A stretch of 64,000 nt of DNA from Corynebacterium fournieri (GTDB lineage: Bacteria; Actinomycetota; Actinomycetes; Mycobacteriales; Mycobacteriaceae). Of this stretch, positions 1 through 7,915 are shown in pieces; the first letter of the stretch is position 1; every line of letters begins with the position of its first letter. The notes beneath the pieces were generated by a model. It did no database searches, was not told the DNA's origin, and saw only the letters and a program-made list of their open reading frames with translations. The position numbers and the translations under genes were made by a program. Location: contig NZ_CP047210.1 of NCBI RefSeq assembly GCF_030408775.1, positions 186,001-250,000 on the forward strand. Reading direction: 5' to 3'.

Positions 1-652
1 CCACGATGAGCACGCTCTTGCCCTCCAGGCGGATCCAACCGCGGTGGGCGAAGGTGGCCAGCGCCTTGTTCACCGTCTCGCGGGAAGCGCCGACGAGCTG
101 GGCGATTTCTTCCTGCGTCAGGTCGTGGTTGACGCGCAGCGCGCCGCCTTCGTGGGTGCCAAAGCGGTTGGCCAGCTGCAACAGGGTCTTGGCCACGCGG
201 CCGGGCACATCGGTGAAGATGAGGTCTGCAAGGGAGGCGTTGGTGCGGCGCAGGCGGCGGGCCAGCACGCGCAGGAGCTGTTGGGAGATTTCCGGGTGGG
301 AGTCGATCCAGGTGCGCAGCATGGTGGAGTCCATGGTGGCGCAGGTGACTTCGGTGACGCAGACGGCGGAGGAGGTGCGCGGGCCCGGGTCGAAGATGGA
401 CAGCTCGCCGAACATGTCGGACGGCCCCATCACGGACAGCAGGTTCTCGCGGCCGTCGGGGGCGTGGCGAGCGAGCTTAATTTTGCCCTCGACGATAATG
501 TAGAGGCGGTCGCCCGGCTCGCCTTCGTCGAAGATGGTGGTGCCCTTGGGGAAGGTCACCGTGTCCATCTCGTTGATCAGTGCGGCGACGGCTTCGGGGT
601 CCACCCCCTGAAAGATGCCGGCGCGGGCGAGCGTGTCCTGTACGCCTTCCAT
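1..652 (-). CDS. glxR: GlxR-type Crp/Fnr cAMP-responsive global regulator (3' end cut by window)
   Basis: Reads leftward from an ATG at 652 with a strong Shine-Dalgarno (AAGGAGG) just upstream; 217 codons are visible of the roughly 227 usual for GlxR, so only the C-terminal end is missing. The N-terminal cyclic-nucleotide fold carries the phosphate-binding cassette at about residues 81-96 ([16 protein letters not shown]). The C-terminal winged helix has the recognition segment [13 protein letters not shown]. GlxR is the cAMP-dependent master regulator of carbon, respiratory and envelope genes in corynebacteria. The following genes (29-residue peptide, nth, TlpA-like, NUDIX, marP) match the order in C. 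glutamicum and around crp (Rv3676) in M. tuberculosis, which makes the assignment firm. Confidence 0.96.
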   Translation of the reverse strand, partial: MEGVQDTLARAGIFQGVDPEAVAALINEMDTVTFPKGTTIFDEGEPGDRLYIIVEGKIKLARHAPDGRENLLSVMGPSDMFGELSIFDPGPRTSSAVCVTEVTCATMDSTMLRTWIDSHPEISQQLLRVLARRLRRTNASLADLIFTDVPGRVAKTLLQLANRFGTHEGGALRVNHDLTQEEIAQLVGASRETVNKALATFAHRGWIRLEGKSVLIV

Positions 653-683
653 GAGTCCTCCTTGGTTTGGACGGCCAGGGGGC

Positions 684-699
684 AGTGGTTGCAGTCACT
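684..699. promoter_or_regulatory. Putative GlxR operator upstream of glxR
   Basis: AGTGGTTGCAGTCACT is a dyad with 7 of 10 matches to the GlxR consensus TGTGA-N6-TCACA. It lies 32 bp upstream of the glxR start. Autoregulation of glxR is established in C. glutamicum; that this particular site is used is inference. Confidence 0.45.
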
Positions 700-786
700 T
701 TCGGGTAACTTTTTTGCAGCCGTCACAGTGCTCCCCGAACTTTACCACCAACATGGTTGGTGGGCAGGTGGTTGGGGAAGTTGGTT

Positions 787-876
787 TTAATCCACCACTT
801 TGGACTCGAGCCGCTCCATCGCCAGCGGGAATGCGCCCAGCACCAGCGGAACCAACAGCACGAGAATCAGATTCAT
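787..876 (-). CDS. Small 29-residue single-span membrane peptide
   Basis: Peptide [19 protein letters not shown] followed by a short charged tail ending SKVVD. The first ~20 residues form one hydrophobic span and the tail would lie outside the bilayer. A peptide in this position, between glxR and nth, is also annotated in C. glutamicum. Start choice: TAGAAT (884-889, minus strand) lies exactly 7 nt before the ATG at 876, which is the spacing of a leaderless transcript. The ATG at 885 would lie upstream of that transcript start. Function unknown. It could be a small regulatory membrane peptide or an unrecognised subunit. Confidence 0.6.
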   Translation of the reverse strand: MNLILVLLVPLVLGAFPLAMERLESKVVD

Positions 877-883
877 AAGTGTC

Positions 884-893
884 ATTCTACGGT
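884..893. promoter_or_regulatory. Symmetric bidirectional -10 element for the small peptide and nth
   Basis: The ten bases ATTCTACGGT read as TAGAAT leftward (7 nt before the peptide ATG) and TACGGT rightward toward nth. The two -10 hexamers share the central TA. Confidence 0.55.
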
Positions 894-906
894 AGCCACA
901 ACTACC

Positions 907-1689
907 ATGGCCGTTATGCCGTCCACCACCCCGAGAAAGCACCGTCGCCCTGGTTCCCATCCGGCGGCGCGGGGTGCAGAGACAGACATCGGCCGCACCA
1001 GGCGCGCCCGCCGCATCAACCGCACGTTGGCGCAGACCTTCCCTCACGCCCACGCTGAGCTAGATTTTTCTAATCCGTTGGAGTTGTTGGTGGCGACAGT
1101 GCTTTCAGCGCAGACCACGGACGCGCGCGTCAACATGGTCACGCCCGCGCTGTTTGCGGCCTATCCCACCGCGCACGCCTACGCCGAGGCGAACCAGGCA
1201 GAGGTGGAAGAGATCATCCGCTCCACCGGCTTTTTCCGCTCGAAGGCGAAGAACTTGATTGGCCTGGGCCAGAAGTTGGTGTCGGACTTCGGTGGTGAGG
1301 TGCCGACGAAGCTGGAGGACTTGGTCACCTTGCCGGGGGTGGGCCGAAAGACGGCGCACGTGGTGCGCGGCAACGCCTTCGACATGCCGGGGTTGACGGT
1401 GGATACCCACTTCCAGCGCCTGGTCAAGCGGCTGATGCTCACGGAAGCGACGGACCCGGTCAAGATCGAGCACGCGATCGCCGAGCTGATCGAGCGCCGC
1501 GAGTGGACGATGTTTTCCCACCGCATCATCTTCCAAGGCCGCCGCATCTGCCACGCCCGCAAACCCGCCTGCGGGGTCTGCCCGATTGCGTACGACTGCC
1601 CGAGCTTCGGCGCCGGCCCGATCGAGCCGGAGGCGGCCGCGGACCTTGTCACCGGCCCCGAGCGCGAGCACATTTTGGGGATGGCATGA
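907..1689 (+). CDS. nth: Endonuclease III (bifunctional DNA glycosylase/AP lyase)
   Basis: Removes oxidised pyrimidines and cleaves the abasic site in base-excision repair. The helix-hairpin-helix is [12 protein letters not shown] at about residues 142-153, including the catalytic Lys. The catalytic Asp follows in TVDTHFQRL. The C-terminus carries the 4Fe-4S loop with C-x6-C-x2-C-x5-C spacing (about residues 215-231). The 260-residue length matches the family. Start is uncertain: ATG 907 gives the usual length, but ATG 916 has TACCAT exactly 7 nt upstream and could be the start of a leaderless transcript. First gene of a tight operon, overlapping the next gene by ATGA. Confidence 0.95.
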   Translation: MAVMPSTTPRKHRRPGSHPAARGAETDIGRTRRARRINRTLAQTFPHAHAELDFSNPLELLVATVLSAQTTDARVNMVTPALFAAYPTAHAYAEANQAEVEEIIRSTGFFRSKAKNLIGLGQKLVSDFGGEVPTKLEDLVTLPGVGRKTAHVVRGNAFDMPGLTVDTHFQRLVKRLMLTEATDPVKIEHAIAELIERREWTMFSHRIIFQGRRICHARKPACGVCPIAYDCPSFGAGPIEPEAAADLVTGPEREHILGMA

Positions 1690-2219
1690 AACGTACGGTG
1701 TGGCTGAGCGCGGTGGTCATCGTCGTGGTCACCGCCCTTGTGGCCTTAGGCGCGCGCAGTTTGCTTGTCGACGATCAACCTTCGGAGGAACCTGTGGCCG
1801 TCGATAAGCACATGCCCGAACGTCCCGACTGCCCGGCGGCGCTGGACCTGCCGTGCCTCGGTGGGGAGGTGGCCGGCCAGGCCAAGGACGTCACCGTGGT
1901 CAACGTGTGGGCCTGGTGGTGCCAGCCGTGCCGCGCCGAGTTGCCTGCGGTGGACGAGTTCGCCCGCACCCACCCGGAGTACTCCGTGGTGGGCGTGCAC
2001 GCCGACGGCAACGCCGCCAACGGAGCGGCCCTGCTGGAGGACCTGGGGGTGGGCCTGCCCAGCTACCAGGACGACTCCGGCGCGTTCGCCGCGGTGCAGG
2101 GCCTGCCGCCTGTGGTGCCGGTGACGGTCGTGCTGCGCGGCGGACAACAAGTGGCGGTGTTCGCGCGCGAGTTCACCTCCGCCGCCGAGCTGGCCGACGC
2201 GGTGGCAGGGGTGCTGTAA
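1686..2219 (+). CDS. Membrane-anchored TlpA/ResA-like thioredoxin
   Basis: 177 residues. The N-terminal hydrophobic segment (about residues 4-24) is an uncleaved anchor or signal. It is followed by a thioredoxin fold with the active site WCQPC at about residues 77-81 and a cis-Pro region near PPVVPVTVV. It should act outside the membrane as a thiol-disulfide reductase, for example for cytochrome c maturation or for folding of exported proteins. The ATGA overlap with nth and direct abutment to the NUDIX gene indicate translational coupling. The neighbour marP carries two extracytoplasmic Cys, which makes a redox link plausible but unproven. Confidence 0.88.
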   Translation: MKRTVWLSAVVIVVVTALVALGARSLLVDDQPSEEPVAVDKHMPERPDCPAALDLPCLGGEVAGQAKDVTVVNVWAWWCQPCRAELPAVDEFARTHPEYSVVGVHADGNAANGAALLEDLGVGLPSYQDDSGAFAAVQGLPPVVPVTVVLRGGQQVAVFAREFTSAAELADAVAGVL

Positions 2220-2918
2220 ATGGACGTGCCGCTCAGACCCGACCGGGCGCCGGTGTGGCTCAACACCCTGCTCGACGGCATAGCTAACGGCGGCGGCGCC
2301 ATCCCCCGGAAGCTGCTTTCCCCGCGCGTGGTGCAGCGCGACGGCGAGGACCAGGCCGCGGTGCTCATCCTCTTCGCCGGCGACCCGCGGGCGACGCAGC
2401 TGCCCGATAACGCGCGGGTGCTGATCACGCACCGCACCCCGCGCATGCGCAGCCACTCGGGCCAGATGGCCTTTCCCGGCGGGCACATCGACCCCGGCGA
2501 CGGCGGGCCCATAGGCGCTGCGTTGCGCGAGGCGGAGGAGGAGACGGGGTTGGACCCGGACCGGGTGATTCCGCTGGCGGTGCTGGACGCGGCGACTGTT
2601 GGCGGCAGCAACCGGCGCGTGCGGCCTGTCGTGGCCTTTAGCCCGGAGCCCGGCGAGGTGTACCCGGCCAGCGAGGAAGAGACTGACGCGGTGTTTTTCG
2701 TCCCCGTGCGCGAGTTGGTGGACCCGGTCAACCGCGCGATGCTGGGAATTCAAGAGTGGTCGGGCCCGGCGTTTTGGGCAGGCAAATACCTGGTGTGGGG
2801 GTTTACAGGGGTGCTGCTGGCGGTGGTGCTGCAGCTGGGCGGCTGGGTGCTGCCGTGGGACGAAAAGCCGGGCGACTTGCGGGCTGCGCTGGCGCGTTCT
2901 GCCAACCGCGAGCGGTAA
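2220..2918 (+). CDS. NUDIX hydrolase of the CoA-pyrophosphatase type
   Basis: 232 residues, starting immediately after the preceding stop codon. It has the extended motif of the CoA-diphosphatase subfamily: HRTPRMRSHSGQMAFPGG upstream and ALREAEEETGL as the NUDIX helix at about residues 86-109, whose glutamates bind the metal. The likely reaction is hydrolysis of CoA or a related nucleotide diphosphate to phosphopantetheine and adenosine phosphate; the exact substrate cannot be read from sequence. A hydrophobic stretch near the C-terminus (YLVWGFTGVLLAVVLQLGG) may give membrane association. Its stop codon TAA forms part of the promoter of marP. Confidence 0.88.
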   Translation: MDVPLRPDRAPVWLNTLLDGIANGGGAIPRKLLSPRVVQRDGEDQAAVLILFAGDPRATQLPDNARVLITHRTPRMRSHSGQMAFPGGHIDPGDGGPIGAALREAEEETGLDPDRVIPLAVLDAATVGGSNRRVRPVVAFSPEPGEVYPASEEETDAVFFVPVRELVDPVNRAMLGIQEWSGPAFWAGKYLVWGFTGVLLAVVLQLGGWVLPWDEKPGDLRAALARSANRER

Positions 2919-2921
2919 CAT
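2916..2921 (+). promoter_or_regulatory. -10 element of a leaderless marP promoter, overlapping the NUDIX stop codon
   Basis: TAACAT lies 7 nt before the marP ATG at 2929. Its first three bases are the TAA stop codon of the NUDIX gene. Confidence 0.5.
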
Positions 2922-2928
2922 CTGCGGA

Positions 2929-4116
2929 ATGTACCTGGCTATCGACGTCCTGCTCGTGCTCGCCGTCGTCGCTGCCTTCATCAGCGGTTGGCGCCAGGGG
3001 GCTCTTTCGGCGGTGGTCTCCGCCGTCGGCGTCGTCGCAGGTCTGGTTGTCGGACTCGCGCTTGCGCCGTTTGCGCTGGAGGTCGCGGACTCGCAGACCG
3101 TCCGCATCGTACTGCTGGTCGCGCTGATCGTGCTGTTTGTCGGTGTGGGCAACCTTGTCGGCATCACGGTCGGCGGCAACCTGCGAGGGCGCATGCGCTC
3201 GAAGGGGCGCCGGGTCGTGGATTCGGTGCTCGGCGCGGCGTTCCAGTCCGTGGCCGTGGCGGCGGTGCTGTGGTTTATCTCCATCCCGCTCGCGGCCTCG
3301 GTGCCGGGCTCACTCGGCGACGGCATCCGCTCGTCCCGCGTGTTCAGCTCCATCAACGCCGCAGCTCCCGCCAGCGCGTCGAAACTGCCCGCAAAGCTGG
3401 CGGCGCTTCTCGACGAGTCGGGGCTGCCGCCTCTGGTCTCACCGTTCGAGTCGCCGCGCGGCGCTAATGTGGCGGCGCCGGACGACGGTGTGGTGGAACC
3501 GGAGGTCGTCGAGAAGCTGCGCCCGAGCGTCGTGCACGTGATGGGGGACGCAGAAAGCTGCCGCCGCCGCCTGATGGGCTCGGGCTTCGTCATCGAGGAC
3601 GGCTACGTGCTCACCAATGCGCACGTGGTGGCCGGCACGGAACGGGTGGCGCTGGACACCGTGGTAGGGGTCAAACCCGCGCAGGTGGTGCTCTACGACC
3701 CCGACACCGACATCGCGGTGCTGCGCGCCGAAGATCTGGGGCTGCCGGCGCTGCGCTGGGCCGAAGACGAGCTCGCGATGGGCGACGACGCCGTGGTGAT
3801 GGGGCACCCGAAGTCCGGGCCGTTTCAGGCCGCGCCGGTGCGCATCCGCGGCAAGCTGGAAATCGCCGGTCCGGACATCTACACCACCGGCCGCGTGGAG
3901 CGCGAGGCGTACACGATCCGCGGCAACATCCGCCAAGGCAACTCCGGCGGGCCGCTGCTCACCCCGGAAGGCGAGGCCGCCGGCATGATCTTCGGCGCGT
4001 CCCTGGACACCTCAGAAACGGGATACGCGCTGACTGCACATCAAGTGCAGCAGCGCGTAGGGGATGTGCGGAGCCTGACTCGCCCCGCGGATACGCAAGC
4101 GTGCGTTAGCGGTTAA
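2929..4116 (+). CDS. marP: MarP-like membrane serine protease (acid/oxidative stress resistance)
   Basis: 395 residues. Four predicted membrane spans in the first ~150 residues (CvpA-like) precede an extracytoplasmic chymotrypsin-like protease domain. The triad is visible: His in LTNAHVV (about residue 231), Asp in DPDTDIAVL (about 259) and Ser in RQGNSGGP (about 339). Cys at about 210 and about 392 match the pair that forms a disulfide in M. tuberculosis MarP (Rv3671c), which is needed for acid survival. Gene order with nth, TlpA-like and NUDIX is as in mycobacteria. It converges with the next gene, overlapping it by 11 bp at the 3' ends. Confidence 0.92.
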   Translation: MYLAIDVLLVLAVVAAFISGWRQGALSAVVSAVGVVAGLVVGLALAPFALEVADSQTVRIVLLVALIVLFVGVGNLVGITVGGNLRGRMRSKGRRVVDSVLGAAFQSVAVAAVLWFISIPLAASVPGSLGDGIRSSRVFSSINAAAPASASKLPAKLAALLDESGLPPLVSPFESPRGANVAAPDDGVVEPEVVEKLRPSVVHVMGDAESCRRRLMGSGFVIEDGYVLTNAHVVAGTERVALDTVVGVKPAQVVLYDPDTDIAVLRAEDLGLPALRWAEDELAMGDDAVVMGHPKSGPFQAAPVRIRGKLEIAGPDIYTTGRVEREAYTIRGNIRQGNSGGPLLTPEGEAAGMIFGASLDTSETGYALTAHQVQQRVGDVRSLTRPADTQACVSG

Positions 4117-4663
4117 CCGCGGTGGAGCCGGTGCGCGGCAGGGAAGAACCGGTGCCGGAGGAGGTGTACAGGCCAGCCTCGTCCTTGGCCAGGTTCTTCT
4201 GCGCCTGACCCGGCTTGAGGTTCTTCAGTTCGTTGACGGACTCGATGGTCTTCTCCGGCGCCTTGATCTTCTTGATCTTCTTGAAGCCGATGAAGGCGAG
4301 CAGGCCAGCCAGGGCAATCATGATCAAAAAGACGATCAGGAACGCCCAGCCGCGGTGCATCCAGGAAGCGAGCATCTCTGCGAACGCGAAGAAGAGGAAG
4401 AAGGTGGAGTACAGCGCGATCACGCCGGCGACTGCGAACAGCCCGCCGCCCATCGCGCCCTTCTTCACCTCGCCGACGACCTCGGCCTTGGCCAGCTCGA
4501 TCTCGCCGCGTACCAGGGTGGAGACCTGCTGGGACGCGTTGGAAATCAGGGTGCCGATAGAGTCGTTGCCCGGCTGCGTGGCGTAGGTGTCGCGCAGCGG
4601 AATGGAATCCACCTTGGCGTTCACGGCGGTGGAGCCGCTGGTGTAGAGGCCTTCGTTGCTCAC
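4106..4663 (-). CDS. Phage-holin-III-superfamily / DUF1469-type membrane protein
   Basis: 185 residues with GTG start at 4663 behind AAGGTGAG. A charged amphipathic region (about 45-70, VSTLVRGEIELAKAEVV) is followed by two membrane spans (about 75-100 and 105-127), then a Lys-rich cytoplasmic tail. This is the layout of the actinobacterial putative holin-like family found beside marP in mycobacteria; no lytic role is implied. Unusual feature: the extreme N- and C-termini carry the same motif (GLYTSGSTAVN near residue 5, and GLYTSS...GSTAVN at the end). Molecular function unknown. Confidence 0.8.
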   Translation of the reverse strand: MSNEGLYTSGSTAVNAKVDSIPLRDTYATQPGNDSIGTLISNASQQVSTLVRGEIELAKAEVVGEVKKGAMGGGLFAVAGVIALYSTFFLFFAFAEMLASWMHRGWAFLIVFLIMIALAGLLAFIGFKKIKKIKAPEKTIESVNELKNLKPGQAQKNLAKDEAGLYTSSGTGSSLPRTGSTAVNR

Positions 4664-4773
4664 TGTTTTCTCACCTTCCTGGGTGGCTTTTGCACGGCAC
4701 CCGGGAAGGTGCCTGGAAATTCTTCACACGATGTTAGCCATGTATGGGGCCATTTGCCCGAATCGGGGTAAAA

Positions 4774-5601
4774 CTACGCCGAGTGGCGTTTGTCGTCCTT
4801 GCCCGAATCTTTGCCGCCCACGGCGCGCGCGATGAGCACGCCGGCCACCGCAAGCGCCGTCACACCTGCGATCACGCCGGCGCCGATGCCCACCTCGCGC
4901 GCGTTGGGCATCTGGATCAGCGGCTCTGGGTTTTTGAAGGTGCGGGCCTGCCAGCCGTTTGCCAGCGCGTGTTTTTTCAGCGCCCGGTCGGGGTTGACCG
5001 CCACCGGGTTGCCCACCAGCTCCAGCATGGGGATGTCGGTGGCGGAGTCCGAGTAGGCGAAGCTGGCGTCCAGGGCGTAGCCGTGTTCGGCAGCGAACTG
5101 GCGCACCGCCTCCGCCTTCGCCTCGCCCTTGAGGTAGCGGGTGATCTCGCCTGTGAGCTTGCCGTTTTCAACTGCCATCTCGGTTGCGACGACGGTGTCT
5201 ACGCCCAGCTCCGCGGCGATGGGCTCCACCAGGATCTTGGCGGACGCGGAGATGATGATGACGCGGTGGCCTTTGGTCCTGTGGTCGCGAATAAGCTCGC
5301 GCGCCTCCGCGTAAATGGCGGGGGCGACGACCTCGCGCAAGGTCTCGCGCGTGATGCGCTGAATGTCTTCGACCTTCCAGCCGGCGACCATCTGCGCGAG
5401 CGCGTCGCGGGTGGAGTCCATTTTTTCGCTGGACTGTCCCACCAGCATGTACTGCGCCTTGCTCAGGTAGAGCTCCCAGGCTTCCTGGCGGGTGATCATG
5501 CCGTTGTGGAGGAACTCTTTGCCGAAGGCGAACGCGGACGACGTCGCGATGATCGTCTTATCCAGGTCGAAAAACGCCGCCACCGGTCTGTTTGAAGGCA
5601 T
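4774..5601 (-). CDS. HAD-superfamily IB phosphatase, SerB-like, C-terminal membrane anchor
   Basis: 275 residues. Motif I is DLDKT (about residues 17-21, nucleophile and acid/base Asp). Motif II is in IIISAS, and motif IV is YSDSATDIPML (about 188-198). A C-terminal hydrophobic segment (about 242-262) suggests anchoring in the membrane. HAD-IB enzymes dephosphorylate phosphoserine or other small phosphoesters, including lysophosphatidate-type lipids; the membrane anchor argues for a lipid or envelope substrate. It is divergent from the ssd gene, as Rv3661 is from Rv3660c. TACACT 7 nt before the ATG supports a leaderless start at 5601. Confidence 0.85.
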   Translation of the reverse strand: MPSNRPVAAFFDLDKTIIATSSAFAFGKEFLHNGMITRQEAWELYLSKAQYMLVGQSSEKMDSTRDALAQMVAGWKVEDIQRITRETLREVVAPAIYAEARELIRDHRTKGHRVIIISASAKILVEPIAAELGVDTVVATEMAVENGKLTGEITRYLKGEAKAEAVRQFAAEHGYALDASFAYSDSATDIPMLELVGNPVAVNPDRALKKHALANGWQARTFKNPEPLIQMPNAREVGIGAGVIAGVTALAVAGVLIARAVGGKDSGKDDKRHSA

Positions 5602-5608
5602 GGTTCGC

Positions 5609-5614
5609 AGTGTA
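5609..5614 (-). promoter_or_regulatory. -10 element of a leaderless promoter for the HAD phosphatase
   Basis: Reads TACACT on the minus strand, 7 nt before the start codon at 5601. Confidence 0.5.
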
Positions 5615-5676
5615 GCGGCCGAACCCTACGGGCGCGTAGCTCTCGGCTGTGAAACCAGTGTGACGGTTGTGGCGAC

Positions 5677-5685
5677 TTATTCACA
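5677..5685 (+). promoter_or_regulatory. DnaA-box-like sequence TTATTCACA
   Basis: Matches the TTATNCACA DnaA box in the AT-rich patch between the HAD phosphatase and ssd genes. A second, perfect box lies 34 bp downstream. Confidence 0.4.
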
Positions 5686-5719
5686 AGAAAAATGTTGAGG
5701 CATAAACAAACTGGGTGGG

Positions 5720-5728
5720 TTATCCACA
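5720..5728 (+). promoter_or_regulatory. Perfect DnaA box TTATCCACA
   Basis: Exact match to the bacterial DnaA box, 52 bp before the ssd start, in a locally A/T-rich stretch of an otherwise G+C-rich region. No dnaA or dnaN gene is nearby, so this is a candidate dispersed DnaA site rather than oriC. Confidence 0.5.
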
Positions 5729-5779
5729 GAAAAATTTTCAGCCGTTGTTTCAGGGGATGCGCGGTTGCACGCTACCGGC

Positions 5780-6793
5780 ATGCACCACACGAACACAGGC
5801 CCCATCGTCGTCGCCGTCGGCGAACCGGCACTGCACTCCGAAGCCATCCACATCGCCGCCGCCACCGGCCGCTCCGTCATCGACGCCGCCGACGACGCCC
5901 AACTCACCCGCCACGCCGCCAAAGCGCATGCCGTGCTTATCGACGACCTCCGGGCCCCCGCCCTCGGCACCACCCGCGTACCGAACGTGTTCACCGTCGC
6001 AGCCGACACCGCAACGGGTGCTTTGCGCGAGGACGTCTTCGCCCTGCCCGCTCAGGCCGCCGACCTGCTGCGCGGCATCGGCGCGCTCACGCTCGCCGGC
6101 GCACCGGGCGCGGTTGACGGCCGCGTGATTGCGGTGCTGGGCGCCTGCGGCGGGGCGGGGGCGTCACTCCTGGCCGGGGCGGTGTGCCGGACAGCGGGCG
6201 AGGCCACGCTGGTGGACGCCCACCGCTATTCCGGAGGGCTGGACCTGCTGTTAGGGGTGGAGGACGTCCCCGGCGCGCGCTGGGGCGAGATCGACTTTTC
6301 CTCCTCGGGCACGGTCTCGCGCGCTGAGCTGCGCGGGGCGCTGCCCGCCACCGACGACGGCATAGCGCTGCTGACCTTCCCGCGCACCAAGGTCGCCGAC
6401 CCGTACCAGCTGTCCCTGGACGAGCTCAACGCGGTGGTCTCCGCCGCGGGCACGGAGGGTCTCACCGTGGTCGACGCGCCGCTTGCGCTGCTGCCGGACC
6501 GCTGCGACTTAGCGGTGATCGTGCTGCGCCCGGAGCTGCGCGCCGCGGCGGCGGCAGCCCGGATGGTCGCCGAATGCAACGCCGCCGGTGTCGCCACTGC
6601 GCTGGTGCTGCGGCGCGGCGCGTGGGCGTCGTTGGAGCCGGGGCAGGTGGAAGAGACCGCAAAGTCGGCTGTGGTGGCGCAGGTGCAGGAGGTGCGCGGG
6701 CTGACCAAGCAGGTGGACCAGTCCGGGTTGCCGGTGCGGCTGCCGCGCACGCTGACCCGCGCCGCCGAGGCTGTTTTGGGGGAGGCGGCCTAG
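5780..6793 (+). CDS. ssd: Ssd/CpaE-like septum-site/pilus-localisation protein
   Basis: 337 residues. A divergent receiver-like N-terminal domain is followed by a MinD/ParA-like fold with a degenerate Walker A segment (VLGACGGAGASLLA, about residues 121-134) that lacks the usual signature Lys. The downstream DAHRYSGGLDLLLG matches the Walker A' region of CpaE. In actinobacteria this protein (Rv3660c) heads the Flp/Tad locus and affects septum placement or pilus localisation. ATG 5780 was preferred to an in-frame TTG at 5765. It is followed directly by tadA, consistent with an operon. Confidence 0.82.
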   Translation: MHHTNTGPIVVAVGEPALHSEAIHIAAATGRSVIDAADDAQLTRHAAKAHAVLIDDLRAPALGTTRVPNVFTVAADTATGALREDVFALPAQAADLLRGIGALTLAGAPGAVDGRVIAVLGACGGAGASLLAGAVCRTAGEATLVDAHRYSGGLDLLLGVEDVPGARWGEIDFSSSGTVSRAELRGALPATDDGIALLTFPRTKVADPYQLSLDELNAVVSAAGTEGLTVVDAPLALLPDRCDLAVIVLRPELRAAAAAARMVAECNAAGVATALVLRRGAWASLEPGQVEETAKSAVVAQVQEVRGLTKQVDQSGLPVRLPRTLTRAAEAVLGEAA

Positions 6794-7915
6794 ATGGACG
6801 ACATCCTCGCCCGCGTGAAACGCCGCTTGGCCGACGAACCTGCGCAGCCCGACCCGGCGCGTGTGGCCGCCATCATCCGCGAAGAGGCGGTGGTGATCAG
6901 CGACATCGGGGTGCTCGACATCATGCGCAAGCTTCGCGACGACACCACAGGCGCCGGCCCCTTAGAGTCCATCCTGGCGGATCCGGCCGTGACCGACATT
7001 TGCGTCAACGGGGCGCACGAAGTCTACGTCGACACCGGGCAGGGGCTGGCTCGCTCGCCGCTGACCTTCGATTCGGAAGCTGCCGTGCGCCGCTTGGCCA
7101 CCCGACTGGCCGTAAGTTGTGGGCGGCGGCTAGACGACGCGCAACCGTTCTGCGACGGCCACGTCACCCGCGACGACGGCACCCTGCTGCGCTTCCACGC
7201 CGTGCTCGCGCCCACCTCGCAGGCGGGCACCTGCATTTCCCTGCGGGTGCTGCGCACCGCCTCGGCCACGTTGGGCGACTTGGTGGCCCGCGGAACGCTG
7301 GACGAGGAGCGCGCAGAGGTGCTGCGGCGGATCGTGGCCACGCGAAAGGCCTTCGTGGTCGTCGGCGGGACCGGCTCCGGCAAGACCACGTTGCTGTCTG
7401 CGCTGCTGGCGGAGGTGGAACCGGCAGAGCGCATCCTCGCCATCGAGGACACCTTGGAGCTGACCCCGGACCACCCGCACGTGGTGAACTTGACCAGCCG
7501 CGGCGCCAACGCCGAGGGCGCGGGGGCGATCACGATCGCGGACCTGGTGCGCCAGTCGCTGCGCATGCGCCCAGACCGCATCGTCGTCGGTGAGATCCGC
7601 GGCGGGGAGGTCGTCGACCTGCTCGCCGCGCTCAACACCGGCCACGACGGCGGCGCCGGGACCTTGCACGCCAACTCCATCGAGGAAGTGCCCGCCCGCT
7701 TCGAAGCGCTCGCCGCGCTGGGCGGGCTCGACCGCGCCGGGCTGCACGCCCAGCTCGCCGCCGCGATCGACGTGGTGCTGGTGGTCAAACGCCGCGCAGA
7801 CGGCACCCGCTACCTCCAGCAGATCGGCGTGCTTGAAGGCGAGCCGGTGCGCGCCCGCGTGGTGTGGGACGCGCAGCGCGGAGCGCTCGACGGCTACGAG
7901 GAGCTGGCCCGATGA
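6794..7915 (+). CDS. tadA: TadA/CpaF-type pilus assembly ATPase
   Basis: 373 residues. VirB11-like secretion ATPase that powers Flp pilus extension and retraction at the inner membrane. Walker A is GGTGSGKTTLL at about residues 193-203. The Asp box follows in ILAIEDTLELTPDHPH, Walker B is in RPDRIVVGEIRGGE and the His box is in LNTGHDGGAGTLHAN. It starts one base after the ssd stop and overlaps tadB by ATGA, so the series is translationally coupled. Shorter than proteobacterial TadA but typical for actinobacteria (Rv3659c). Confidence 0.93.
   Translation: MDDILARVKRRLADEPAQPDPARVAAIIREEAVVISDIGVLDIMRKLRDDTTGAGPLESILADPAVTDICVNGAHEVYVDTGQGLARSPLTFDSEAAVRRLATRLAVSCGRRLDDAQPFCDGHVTRDDGTLLRFHAVLAPTSQAGTCISLRVLRTASATLGDLVARGTLDEERAEVLRRIVATRKAFVVVGGTGSGKTTLLSALLAEVEPAERILAIEDTLELTPDHPHVVNLTSRGANAEGAGAITIADLVRQSLRMRPDRIVVGEIRGGEVVDLLAALNTGHDGGAGTLHANSIEEVPARFEALAALGGLDRAGLHAQLAAAIDVVLVVKRRADGTRYLQQIGVLEGEPVRARVVWDAQRGALDGYEELAR

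Noticed and set aside
4106-4663. Phage holin
   Set aside because: The holin-III label is a superfamily name. There is no endolysin or phage context, and the gene is conserved beside marP.
5677-5728. Chromosomal origin of replication
   Set aside because: Only two DnaA boxes, no dnaA, dnaN or rpmH, and no box cluster of the oriC type.
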